Source of the DNA: Hofstenia miamia
Taxonomy: Eukaryota; Xenacoelomorpha; Acoela
Assembly (NCBI GenBank): GCA_004352715.1
Contig: SCFE01000048.1
Coordinates: forward strand, 1,638,368-1,702,367
DNA length: 64,000 nucleotides
Direction of reading: 5' to 3'
The position numbers and the translations under genes are program-made. Below the pieces are notes generated by a model, which saw only the letters and a program-made list of their open reading frames with translations, searched no databases and was not told the origin of the DNA. Positions 11,497 to 25,500 of the stretch are shown here, piece after piece. Position 1 is the first letter of the stretch. The number at the start of each line of letters is the position of its first letter.

Positions 11497-11860
11497 TGTA
11501 ATCTTCAATAGCTTTATTTGTTTGCTCCATGCATATGTACAAATATGATATATACATATTTACAAAAATGTACTAAGAACTTAGATATACATATACTACA
11601 AACTAAGCTACAATAATTAAATTAAAATGCACACAGATATTTACAATTAAAATGGATTAAAAATAAGAAGTTTCGCTACAGTTTTAAAATTTTAAGTATT
11701 CCGTTATTATTTTGTTCTGCTAATAAATTGTGTTTTAACAGTTTTTTAAATTCATTTATATTGCTGGCTTTCCTTACACTGATAGGTAATTCATTCCACA
11801 GTTCGCAAAATGTGGTTGTAAAAGAATTTTTCATATATATGCAACATAATGCCAACAAAT
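11497..11860 (-). mobile_element. LINE 3' end, minus orientation
   Basis: Read on the minus strand, the frame ends with TFCELWNELPISVRKASNIN, then EFKKLLKHNLL, the typical C-terminus of CR1/Jockey-group LINE ORF2 (LWNxLPxxIRxxxxxxxFKxxLKxxL). About 180 bases of AT-rich 3' UTR follow, ending in AATAAAGCTATTGAAGATTA. It is 5'-truncated, as usual for LINE insertions. Confidence 0.75.
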
Positions 11861-12216
11861 ATATATTGGAATAACTCTCTTACATTAACATCATGTAAAC
11901 TTTGGAATGAACTACCGATCAGCATCAGGCAGGAAAAAAATTCTTAACAAATTCAAAAAATTATTAAAAAACAATTTATTAGTAGAACAAAATAAAAAGT
12001 ACTTTTAACCTAGTGACAAATCGAAATGGAATATATTATGTTTTTATATGTGTGATTGTATTGTATTATTTTAATTGTATTGTTTTTTAACTTTAATTGT
12101 CTAGCTTAGTTTGTAGTGCATGTGTAACTATATAGGTGTCTGTACATTTTGTAAATATGTATTATACTTATTTGTACATATGCCATTTACGCAAATAAAG
12201 CTATTGAAGATTAAAA
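11861..12216 (+). mobile_element. LINE 3' end, plus orientation, same family as its neighbour
   Basis: The plus strand reads LWNELPISIRQ near 11912 followed by a broken frame (NKFKKLLKNNLLVEQNKK when shifted). Then comes the same 3' UTR (CTTAGTTTGTAGTGCATGTG and later AAATAAAGCTATTGAAGATTA) ending in an A-rich tail at about 12216. It is the mirror image of 11497-11860, giving a head-to-head pair of truncated copies. Confidence 0.75.
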
Positions 12217-12556
12217 AAACTTCAGCAAAATGAATTCTAAGATGTCTATAAGTTCAATAAAATATATCGTTATGTAAGTAAAGATGTCTTGCGGATGCTA
12301 CGATTATATACAATTAGACTCGCTGTCTACGGTTGAATGATTTTTACTTTTACATAAAACCAATAGATATTCTGACATTTGCATTTGTGGATACAACTAA
12401 ATCTACTTATGTGCATACCGAAATTAATTGTGTAAAAATAAAAACAAAGAAAATTCTTGTAACAGCAACCTACTGAAATTTACTAAAATTTGTATATTTA
12501 TACAGTATTTACAGTAATTACAAACGAAAAATTTGTACAATGATCTTGAATTATGT

Positions 12557-12672
12557 TTATCTACTTCTGTAAAGCTGAGCCTGCTCCATTAGGGTAACTG
12601 TCACAACAAGCCAATTGTACAGAACCTCTGCCGGAAACGGACCTTGCACAGATAGCTGTTCTTTGGAAATTT
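12557..12672 (-). CDS. EFCAB5: EFCAB5-like, exon 22 (terminal)
   Basis: Acceptor TATTTAG at the right edge. It reads ISKEQLSVQGPFPAEVLYNW and then a hydrophobic helix, ending AQLYRSR and a TAA at 12557-12559. It enters in phase 1, matching exon 21. Confidence 0.8.
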
Positions 12673-15600
12673 CTAAATAGAAAATATATGTTTACAATGG
12701 TAAATAGAATGCAGAAATATAACAAAATTAAAGCAAAAGATAAATTTCATTAAAAAGTGGAAATGCGAGCACAGCTATTTCAGCTGTTTCTGCTTATGTA
12801 GATGTGTAGAAAACGCTCATCCATCTTGTAGTGGTTTCAGGTATTGGATATTTATTTTATATTTTATTATAAATATTTCCTAATAAAATCATAATTTAAA
12901 CTAATTAAAAATTGTTGAGACTCAAATATACTGTATATTATGTCAATTTCTCTTCATTCTTTACCCACACATGTGTGTTTCAAAACATACAAAAATTAAT
13001 TTATATTTGAAAAAAATCAATTTGAATTTCAAAACATGTGATTATATGCCTAAATTCGTAAACCTGATCTTGTTAAATGCAACTTGCTGCATAATAACAA
13101 TAAATGGATTATTGCTATGCAATTTGATTCATTGTTTCTATAACTGTATACTGCAATGGAATGCTTAATTCGAAATGTTGTGGCAGATAATGCTCATTTC
13201 GTTTTAACTAAATATGAAGGAGCTTCCTTGACTAAGTTTTGATACACACAATAATCCCAGTTGTAAAAGAGTCTTCCAAGTTCAGATGCGGTTGTGATTA
13301 CATGCTTATTCATATTGTTTGCTTAGAGAGCTTGTACATTTTTCACACCAAATGTGATCATCACACGTTATACCAACGAGTGAATTCAGTAGAAGAATTA
13401 CTCATCTAGGTAGAGCTAGCTGTAAATAGAATCAATATTTGAATTCTAATTTTGAGCAGGTACATTCACACAAAATTCATTTAATTTAGTAACTGGTAAG
13501 AGTGTGCTACTGAATGTGGAGTAATTCCTAAACTTGAACTTGAACTATGCTAAGTATTGAGTATTAATAATGTGGCATCAGGTACTGTTACTGGTATCGG
13601 CCAGATTACTCGCTTTTCGTTTGTACATATTGTCAATATTTACTGTATACAATAGACCAACTCACTTGTAAATAGAGAAATAGTTAGTCGCGTTCTCTTA
13701 ATCAGTGTATTTCCGTGCGCCCTAGGGATGCTACAATAAACTTCAAGCATCGAGTTTCTTTTAAGAACTGACGTATAAGGCAATAGTCCAAGAAAATCAA
13801 CCCAAATTCGATGAATGTTATATAGTTTATAAGCAATAAACAATGCGTTGAAAAATAAAATTTAAATTTTGAAATTTAATATTTATATCTTATGCTCTTC
13901 CAAGTCTCTATTTAAGAGTCTTTCCAATTCAGGTTGTAGATTTTTAAATAAGTTTCAAACATCCCAAAATTGGTCTAGAAAAAATCGAAATATTGGACGG
14001 TTTTGTCAAGGATTATAAAATAGGCCTAAAATAAGTTGAATTAGTATGCATTTAAATGTGTCTAGCCTAAGGTTTTGTTAGCGCAGCCAGACTTAGTTCT
14101 AAATTTACGGCCCATGACATTCTCTGCCCGCACAGGCTTAATAGCATCCCAAAAAGGCTAAAAACATTACTGTGAAAAAATTGACACTATACCTTCATGG
14201 CAAAAATCAAAAATACATAATTGCAACTACAGAAACAAAGACTGTTAAGAAAGCTGTGACAATGAGCCTGAGTGTCTAAATAAGAAAAATGCCTGTCTTA
14301 CTTGGATTCTAAGCAACATCATAATCAATACTTATTTTGTTATGGAAAACCAATGCCCAATTAAATAAGTTAGAAGTGGGTTAATAAATAAAAAAGCAGT
14401 GGAACATTGAATTATTCTATTCTAAAAAAATTGTAAAATGAAGAGTAAAAATAATGGTAGTTTCAAACTTAAATATCCATATGATTGACATTTGAAAGCA
14501 AATACATACGTTTGAGCATCTCTCGAATATGAATGACGTCTAACTCCTGCCTTGTCGTAGGATCAAAGGAAATCAACTTCTTAAGAAGTTCATTTGAAAA
14601 AATCTAAAAACATAGATTTGCTGGTTATGGATAAATTCACCGTGAGGTGAGAGCAAATTATAACTAGTACAAAAATTCGCTTTGTAGCGGATTATATTTT
14701 AGAAAATTTAAACACGATAGCAAAGGATAGACTTCTACTCCTTAATTTATTTAACTGTCATAAAACTATTTACATAATCAGATTGCAAGTCCAAAACACT
14801 AATGTGTTTCATCTGTAAAAATAGTGTTTGGGTGATCGACGTTGGCTTCGTATAAGGGCAATGCGGGTACGTATACAGAAAAAAAATAACGGGTAAAATA
14901 CGTGAAGTGTAGAAAGAATATGTTGTAAAATTTACTGGTTTTATTGACGCTTTATTGGGAATTTGCTTTTGAACACTAAACAGGCACTTAATAAGATTTA
15001 ATAAAATTTAAGTTTGGAAAAAATCATATTGAATAAAAACATGTGGAATGGAAATAAGTTTATCCGTAATCGATAATAATCTTATGCACCAAGTACTCGC
15101 GGGTATGGGCACCCTTAACCGCACATCACAAATGGCTACACTGATTACAGGTACAGAGTGGGTACTGATATGAGCTGTAATAGGACGGTCGAGTAGCGGT
15201 AGCAAAATTAGCTTATCCGGACAGCACTATAGCTTACAGTTATTAATGCATTAGTTGTTGAAATTCAAATCTCCGGATAAGACTTTTACGCGCACTCCTA
15301 CCTATGAACATCTTACGAGCCATACAGGTTCAGAAGTGCCTTACCCGCACAGCCCTAGTATATATATATATATACATTGGAGAAACCAAAAGGCAATTGG
15401 AATACAGAATTTCAGAGCACATGCGAAAACGACTGCAATGCGAAATATATTGCCTTTTACGGATGAGTAAGGGTATCGGAAATACCTTCCCACCTTACCT
15501 GAAAAATTCTACTTCCTACCTAGCGACATACGAAATTTTTTAGCCAGCAACTTATTTGAAAATCCACCTTTTCTGATAATTTTTAAGTAATGGCCTCTTA

Positions 15601-18600
15601 CGAAAAAATTAAATTGTTATAGTTAATAAAAAAAACTTTACTAAAAAAACAGGTTGCACACCTAGTCTCGGCAAAGGGGTTTACATCAAGAACCACTCTT
15701 TGTTACATTGGCAAATTTTGCCGAGGTCTGTAACATTTTTTCACCTCAATTCCTTAGTTATTCGTTCACCCTATGTAATTTCAGACATCAAAATGTCGTT
15801 TTGGTGTAATGCATGAATGTTACGGTTAGGGAAAATGTAAAAAAAATTGGTCAGGGTCTAGTCAAAACAACTCGATGTCGAGAAAATGACGCCGGTAAAT
15901 TTCCGATTACTTTTGACAATTCGTCGAAAATAACTTGCTGACGTATTTTTTCCCTAATTTAAAATGCTGAAAAAATATGAAGGAATTTGTAGCATTCGAA
16001 TTAGAATTGCAAAGCGCCCTAATCTCAAAAGTTTCATTATATTTAACTCGAGTGCAATTTCAGTGCCAGTCCCACTAAATATTCTGGTCCATCAAAAAAA
16101 AACTACAAATTCACAATAAAGTTCTCCAATTTAAAGACTTACAACAATTATTTCTACTTGGTGAGCGAAATTAAAATTATGGTTCAAGAAAAATTTACAA
16201 ATTTCAGACGAAATTGCATCGATAAAATGCAAGAATATACTGTTCACTCAAATAACAATGTTTTTTTCTGTTTCTTTCCTTTTGAAAAAAAGACATAATT
16301 CTAATGAAATACTTTCAAATTAAAATTATTTATTAGTGATTTAAAGAAAAGTCTGCTGAAAAGTATAAACATTGTGTTGGCCTTGTGTAGTTCTAAATAA
16401 ATTTACCAGTTTCTTATCATTCCAATGTGCATACTGTTCACGTTTTTGGGAAAGAAATATTTCAATAAGAATGTCCACTATGTTTTCCACAATCTTTGGA
16501 GGCTCATGGTAGCTCTTTATTTCCGCAAACACTTCAGCGTCGATGCGAGACACGGCTTGTCTCATTTCCATCAGCATTATTCGCTCAAAAAGTATGTTAA
16601 TGCTACCACCACCCATTTCCATTTCCACTTCTAAATGTTCATTAGTAAATTACAAATCGTAAAAACAGTTTTGTGCAGAATTTGAAACAATTCATGAGAT
16701 ATTGGCTAGAGACTGGCAACATGTGAATATCAATTTTCTCAATCTCTTATCTATACAGTAAAATGTTTAACACAACTTACTTGAACAATTCCTTTGATTT
16801 AAATACATGAAATTCCAAAAAATTATTGACAATTGCTGTTTGGTAGCAGTTTTATAATCAGTTGACTGTGTTTGCGTCAAATTTACTTCAATTAATTCGG
16901 GATTTTTTAATCCGGCCGTTTTACTTGGCATTAAGCTTCGAATTTGAAAATATTACAGATTGTACTTATCAATGATAGATTGAAAATATATTTTTCAATA
17001 ACTCAAATGATAGCAAAAACCTGAAATACTATCATTTCTAGACTTGTCCATGGATTAGAGATCCATGGATCTGGAAATATTTGGATTTAAAAATGCTATC
17101 AATGAATCTCGTTAATCGAAAATTTCAGTTCCATAATAGGGTTTACTGGAGTAATTATAGGCAATTGCTGCTGAAGTAGATGCAGCAGACGTTAGTATTT
17201 ACAGTAATGCCATCGAAAATATTTCTGGATATGAAGATAAGTTGTAAATTTCTGAGGTTGTGTATTTTACACAATTTTAGGAATCACCAGAATTCGAATT
17301 GCATATGGATACTGCAATTTATTTCAGATACTATACGTAGGGATTAAGTAAATTCAAATAAAACTATGAACAATTATTTTTAATTTTCACTAAGTGTTTA
17401 ATATAAAAGGTGTACAATATTTAAATTAAAAATAGTATTAAATAAATAATATTCAACCAATGACAGTATAAAAATTTAACTTATTCTTTTCCTTCCCTAT
17501 GACGGCAAGAAAATCTTATCAAAACAATTCTTAACCAAAATCCAGAGGAATTATCAAAATTGAAATAGAAACACACCTGCATAACTAAGAATAAAATTTT
17601 TCATGAAAAAGCTGACAAACCTGTTTCATATTTGGGCATTTTTTCTAAATGTATGTAAAGAAGAAATATTTCATGCCTGGGATTCAGATAATTGTTATAG
17701 AATGGGAAGACAGCATGGTGCCTACAGTTCTCAATGGAATAAGTATACGCTAAAATGTCAAACGTTTCATGACAATTCAGAGCCTGAAAGCAGTGAAGCA
17801 TCTAAAGTGGTTTATTGGAGTCCTTTTTACGAGTGGGTGATACTGAAAAAAACTCTTTGCAAATATGTGACGAATGGTAATTTGTCTAGCAATTTTCAAA
17901 TGAAATATTGCATTGAAACAGATTCAAAGCTATGTTGTACTACAGAAGATGTGTCTATTGGAAGGCATAAAATGTGCACAGTCCTACATACAACGGGATG
18001 CACTTTCAGCTTCATTGATGGAGAAATCCATTTGTTTCTGGAAGTAGGAAATGGACTTGAAAAAGCATTTTCTTAGTGATTGAAATGCAAAGCCGATGGT
18101 GTATGACATATCCCAAATGTGAGAAGCACTTAATGGTAACAGTACCCTTATTAGACGTTGAAAAGGCTATCACTGGGCTGAAAACAAAGATTTCCAATAA
18201 CATGATTTATGAAAATAAAAATCGAAGATTTGAGTTTGGCTTAACTAACGTTGTGCATGATTCAGATGAAGAAAAGCTTTTCCCGGCATTTCATCACTTC
18301 ATTCTCATAGGCATACACGTTACATACACGCATTTGATGAATATATCTATCCGAAAATCCAACCATTACAGTGTACATATTGATATGAATCCAGAAGAAT
18401 TTAAGTACATAGAAATAAAATTCGTTGAACGGCAATCATTCAAAATGATATTGGTACACGTAGACAATCGCAATATTTACAATATTTCCTGCAAAGCAGG
18501 CTGTAGGTGGGTGCACCACCAAATAATGAGGGCAAAAATGGATAAAAGCTATTAATTATTATTAATTAACATTATTGCTTGAAATGTATTGATTTTTTTT

Positions 18601-21600
18601 GTTTTGTTTATAAATAGCAACATGCCATAGTTAAAGCATCTATCTCCAATGAAACTAAGTACATGCAGGTAGCAACCAGAAAAAATTGTAAACCAATCGT
18701 TCCTACTCGATTGTATTGTATTTATACTGTAATATAATCCACTTGGTAATAAAAAAACTACCCTAAAAATTGCAATTATTCTATACCAATTAATGTTGAT
18801 TAATATAATTGAACTTATAAATAACCATCATGATATAAAAGTTTAAAAAATTATTAAAAGAACTTGCGAAACATCTAAAATTTGTCTATTCTAATTGTCC
18901 AAACGTATGACAGAACTATAAATATTTGTTTTTTTAACTAGTGAATTGTGATGAATTTTTAGTGTTTGTTGATTTTATATTTGTCTTGTCTGCTTTGTTG
19001 TAAATCAATTTTTGTAGCTTCACTTATTTAAATTTATGCATTTTAGTTTACACCTATTTTTGTAAATATGATATAGAGAAAATGTCAAAAGAAAATCAAT
19101 TTGAAAAATAAAGTTATTAAATACAAAAAAATTGTATACATCGAATACAAATTTTGGAAGAAAAAAAGAATCAAGAAATAAATGTATAAAGAATTTATGT
19201 CAATACCTGCGAACATTTAACTATGAAGATATAACAGTATTTTTCCAACATAAGTGATAAGATTTATTCAGTTCCTTCTGCTGACACTGGCTTTATTAGG
19301 GCACTCATGATACTTGACTAAAATAATCTAAGACTCTCTACTAGTATACAGAGAACCCGATAATAATTCACCTCACAAACTCGACAACCGACACTAATCG
19401 GCTGATTGCAAAATTTGTCCACTTAAAATCGAATTCTCACTCAATTTCATGTCATCTTCGCTGGCGGATAGAGCAATTCATCCGCCAAACAGAAGTCGTC
19501 ATTTGTGTTTCTTTGAAAAGATATCGAGGGGGTGGCCTTAATAGGAAACTGTGCTTTGGATTTCTCTTTGAACAAAATGAGGCAGTTGAATTGAATTTGC
19601 ACAAATTCGTTGCATAGAAGACAAGTTCTTAGAATTAGGAAGCATGAGGAATACGTATAATAAACAAGGTATGAAAGAGAAACTATAATTGATGAAGACT
19701 GCTGGGTTCAAAAGAAATATATCACACGTTTATGAAATGATGGATCATAAGATACCCCCAAACTACAAGGCAGGCCATTTTGAAAAAATGCATTTTTAAG
19801 AAAACAAACTACACGGAATCGTCCTTAAATATATTTTGCATTAAAATAGCAAAATGAAATGGAAATAAAGAAAATGAATTATACAATAACATCACTTTTC
19901 AATTATATAGGAAGCAAGAAACTGCAATAAAAGAAATAAAGCAAAGTCTGTAGTAAAGGTATATTTGAATTACACGATTGAATCGACCCAACGTCATCAG
20001 GAATTTGTGGAAATAAACCTTTTCGCATTAAGTACATGATTTAATCGGTCTGGTTAAATCGGACCAATTAAATCATGTAGTTAAGATATGAAAAAATTCA
20101 TAAATTTTTGTTATAATTTATTTACTACGATTTTATATGTTACAGTAAGGTTCAAATCTCACAGATTATATTCACAGATTAGCGACATATTTGCACCAAC
20201 ATATATTTGGAATTTTTAAATTATGCTTTTACCATGATAACGATGGCGCCATTCGATTTTTCCCCATTGGGTCACTTTTAATCTTCAGTATTTTGCATAG
20301 GAAAAATCTGTGTAACCAAAAATTTCCAATTATTTTTGAGAAATAGCGTATCCACTATACATAGTTTGTCAAGTATTATTAATTACTGATTCATTGCTAA
20401 ATGTATGCAAATTGATACCACACCCTTGGGCTATGGCGTTGTGTTCTGATTATAATACAAGGACACTAGAGAGGTTGATTCCAAATTCACAAGTAGCAGT
20501 TCTTCAAAGCTCTCTTCTAAGTTCTTGTTCTACATTTTCGTCATATTTTCTGATAGGGTATTCGATAGGGCGTATGATTTACTGCTCGTTAACACTTTCC
20601 TATTAAAATTGGTCATCGAGAGACCCATTCAAGGCATTTAGTATGAATTATAACAGTAACATAAATATTTCGATGGTGTTTCATTTGATATCTAGTTTTC
20701 TGAGCAGAAGCTGACCATTTTCATACATTTGCAAATTAAAAACTGATGTGCAATATTAGAAAATGACATATAAGTGTTTAAAAAAGCACTGGGTGTATGC
20801 ACATGTATAATGCCCAATAAATAATTTAAAAATATTACACTTTAATTTTGCCTGACCAGGCACAAGATTATTACAAGTATATAACTAAGCCACTTCTTTG
20901 TGATTGCACCATAAAACACATACGCATTTGAAAAAGAATTGCATGCACAAAAACTTATGAAAATAAAATCCATCTTCAGAGGTATGCTACCAAGGAAGAG
21001 GATGACTTACCAAGCATGCTATCATCTCCAAACTTTGTTTCGCGTGCCATTTGGAGGAATGCTTCTTGCTGAATCTTCAGCATCCGTTGTATCTCTTTTT
21101 TTTCGATTGGTTCTAAAGCGAAAGTTTTCCCAAGATTTAAGTCGAAAAGTGATCGAGCAAACTGTTTCTCATCTCGGATTGGGAAGGCTAAGTGAAATTC
21201 TCCATAGGATTCTTGTATGAGAGGTTCTGAGCTATCGATACACTTGTACAGATAGTCCCTAAATTAACTCATGACTAAATACATCATATTAATAATAAAA
21301 CTATTAAAACTTTTCAAATTTTGTGTATAACAGCCGCATATTGATTAAGATCTCAAATTGAATAAGTATGTACATTTGCCTGTATATCTTAGTGCTATTG
21401 AACGCTAAAACTTATTGACATCAAATAAAGATTACTTAAAGCACATTGCATGGCTGACAATAGATTGGAAGTGCATTTCGCTAAATGTTTATATGACGCA
21501 AATTCATGCATGGATAAGAGAGCAATGGTATAAAATTGTGACAATCAAAATTCAAACATCATTACGAAGAAGGTGTTTGCACGACACGATGGTCTTGAAC

Positions 21601-22280
21601 AGAGTAAAGTGAGATATCTAAAATATCCTTACTGGAGTGCCCACTGCAATTAAGAATTAATGATATAGTTGCAAAATACTAGAAAGAGCTAATAATTTGT
21701 ACAGAATGAGAAAAGCCTCAGTGACCACATCCTCTGCATAATCTCGTGAGGTTATTGGGGATACCGGTACTCCATGCCAACCCTGTTTTGAAGTTCAATG
21801 TTAAGACTATAAAATCAGTCTTTTAGGCACTATTATGGGTATTAAATAGTCTTTTGAGGAAGCATATGATTTGATAATATAGTCATTTATGAAATTAACA
21901 TGACAAAAAGCTTACTTGAACATGTTATCATATCTTCCAAGCAATTCAGTGTCGGTATGTGTGGTTATTTCACCCTCCGCGTTTGACGAAAGCATTTTAC
22001 GAAGTCCATAATCGTCAGAGGAACCCCTTTCCACCAAATAAAATACGCACTGTTTGACGGAGGGGCAGTTTTTCGAGATCCAGTAGATAGCACTTTCGAC
22101 AATACGACTGCTTTTCCGTTTCGAATCGATAATTGCATAAGCTTGAGAAAACGACTGTGCTACACCCTAAATGTTGAGAATTGATTGGATTCGTGCTTAA
22201 ATAACTTTATTTTCACTAAAAAGCGAAAGTTCGACTTTCTAAATGCCATTAAAAAATTGATATTACTATAAAGAATTTTC

Positions 22281-22317
<37 letters not shown>

Positions 22318-22479
22318 TGAATTAATCTCATNTGCATAAGCTTGAGAAAACGACTGTGCTACACCCTAAATGTTGAGAATTGATTGGATTCGTGCTTAAA
22401 TAACTTTATTTTCACTAAAAAGCGAAAGTTCGACTTTCTAAATGAGATTAAAAAATTGATATTACTATAAAGAATTTTC

Positions 22480-22516
<37 letters not shown>

Positions 22517-25500
22517 TGAATTAATCTCATCTATTTTAACATCACTGATGTACAATACTCAGAGATAATCAGCAACACTACTTCATGAAGTAATAAAAAG
22601 ACATAGCACAGAAATTTTGCAATATGTGAAATTTATCCACATAAATTCGTGTTTTTCAATTATTTTTGTGCAGTGTTCAAATGGAGAATCATTTTTGCAT
22701 CTTAGTTATGAGAATAAATCGTATCAAATGTCCATGTTAACGTGGATCAATCATTCGATACCTCATTTCAAATACATGAATGAATGTACCTTATACTTAA
22801 TGTTAATTAAATCTCGCTAAGGTCTTTCACTGTGATTGAAATTAAAACACAAGTGCATTTGAAAAACAATTGCAAACACAACAAGTTATGTGTGAGAAAA
22901 TAATATTTAATTTGATAATACAAGAGAGCAAGGACAGTTGTTTATTAAATCATTTCCTTGAAATTAATTACATTATTTTAATATATAGAATTGGTCCATA
23001 TCATGGATGGGAATTGTCTATGCGAAAATATGGACCTCGTATGAATACCTTCCCAGTCCATGAGTGAAACACGAAATTATTTCATAATAGTAAATGGAGA
23101 GGTTAATAAATTTAAACATGAACTGAAAAAAATCACTAACAATTGCTAGTGAGAATGTTCTAACTATAAATTAAGTGTCTTTAGATTTGGAAAAAAAGCA
23201 TAAACTGTTGTTATCAACAAATTCAATACATGGCGATCTGCGAAATAATGGCAAATCAGATGTTATTTAATAGGCTACCTGAAAAAAACTGATTTCATGT
23301 TCAACGAAAACTTTGTTTTCCTTGGTAAGATTCCGCACGGTATCAACATTTAAGGTCCCAAAAGCATGTCTTCTGAAATTAAGAATAGGACACACGACCA
23401 GAGAACCATCCTAAATGTAATTTTTTCATTTATATCAAAGTGGTAGATCTAAATAAATTATTAATCAAATGAATTATCAGAGGAACTTTTATAACAATCG
23501 TAAAAAATAATCAAATCATATTAAAAATAAAATATCTATATTTTGATGGCTTACCTTGTCTTTTGATTTCTTGGTATTCCAAAAGTGAACCTGTCCATGA
23601 GAAGCCACAATTGGAACATGAACAGGTTGTTTGCTTTGAATAGCTTGGAAGCTAACATTTTTCATATCTGGGTAGAGGCGTTTACCAAGAACTAAAGAAG
23701 CATCTTCAGGAGTGGATGCTACACAATATAAAACAGTGTCGCATCGTTCCGGTGCACTGGAGTTCTGCTCCAAAAGATTAATATGAGCAGAAATTTTTTT
23801 ATTGTGTCCATGAGCTTCTGCATCCTAAATGTATAACATTTAATAATAATTGGAAAATTCTTCTCTACAGAATTGGCAATGTCTCAAAATAAATGATAAT
23901 TTTCTTCACCTTAAATAAAGCAGAAAACACACATTTGTAAACATTTTCAATTTTTCCTCCTGAAATATCAGCTGCATTTACGATTTCTGATAACCACTTT
24001 TTTCGTGCCTAAAATATTATCAAGTGAAAAATGCTTACTGAATATATATATATAGTCGGACAGATTAATTCGTCACCCAAGAAAAATTTCTAAAGATTCC
24101 ATACTTTGGGGAGCCAAACTCGTACACATGCATGTAGCAATATAATTCACCTTAATTCAAGGGTAATTTTTAAAAAATTTATACACATTTATAATAAAAT
24201 TTTGGATATACATGTATTATTTGTTTCGTTAATGCGGACAAAGTAATTCGCCACTTTGCTTCAATAAACTGTTATCCAACAATACTTAGCCTTATATAAA
24301 TGCAAACATTTAATTTTTTTGTATTCTACTTCGATAATTAAAAATCTAAAATTCTAGAAACAAATTTTACAGTATTTGTTTGGTGGTCCTCCAAGAGCAT
24401 TAATTCAGTTTTTAATTCGTTTGCAATGATTCTATTAAAAATTTTGACAGTGCTTATTTATGGACTCATCCTCATTCCAAGTTTCCTAACCTCGATGGAT
24501 AAGTTCGTGCTTGGAGCCTATCATGTTGGTATGAAGTTCTTGCTTTACAATATTCCAAAAGTTTTTGATTGGGTATAGGTCAGGTGAAAAAGGAGGCCAT
24601 TCAAGAAACTTTATATTATGTGCATGAATAAATGTCTTTGTGGTTCTGGTTGAATAGCACGGTGCATTGACTTGCTGTATTATTTCATTATTGTTGAGAA
24701 GCATGAATTAAAAAAAGGAAAGACATCGATTGCTAAAACTTCAGTGTATTTGCATGCATTCATGGTACCATTAATGCGAACCAACGGCCCAGATTCATCA
24801 AACCACATTGCTCCCCAAATCATTTGGAGCCCAAAAATGGTGACGCTGCTTGGTATGACCGAGGTGCAATTTTGAAAACTTTCTTCGGGAGACAAACTGT
24901 GAACGAGGAGGAGCAATATCTACAGTAGACTCATCAGTGAAGACTACTTAAATATTTTCTCACTACAAATTATAATACAGAACTTGGAGTACATTTTACC
25001 ATTCATGTACAGTCCAGCCTTTCTTTTCTTTGTACCACTATAGTTTTTTTTCATACATGCAGTAGTGAAATTTGGGGTAGGAGATGGTCTGTAAGCCAGC
25101 TGCCAACTTTTTGTAAATATCTGCAAATTGTCCTCACAGGAAACTTAGCAGCTTTTCTTTCTACTGAAGTCTGTAATTGCGATGCAGCAGCCCTGGGGTT
25201 GTTCTGGAATACGATTCGAAAGTGCGTGTCGTTTGAGGTGTTAAGCTTTTATAGGAACCACATCTTCCTTTTCTTTGGGGCTATGTTACCAATTTTCTTG
25301 AAAGAAGCTAGAAGAGAAGTAAGTGGAACGAGGTACATGTACTTCACGGGCTATTTGCGAGATTGGAGAATTTAAGCGATTGAATTTATCCCAAATTACC
25401 TCACGAATTGCAATTGGAGTATTTTTCATTTTCATAATTTATATGAAAAACATAAAAAATGACATTTAGAATATTAGCGAATTAATGGGCTTGGCGTAAA

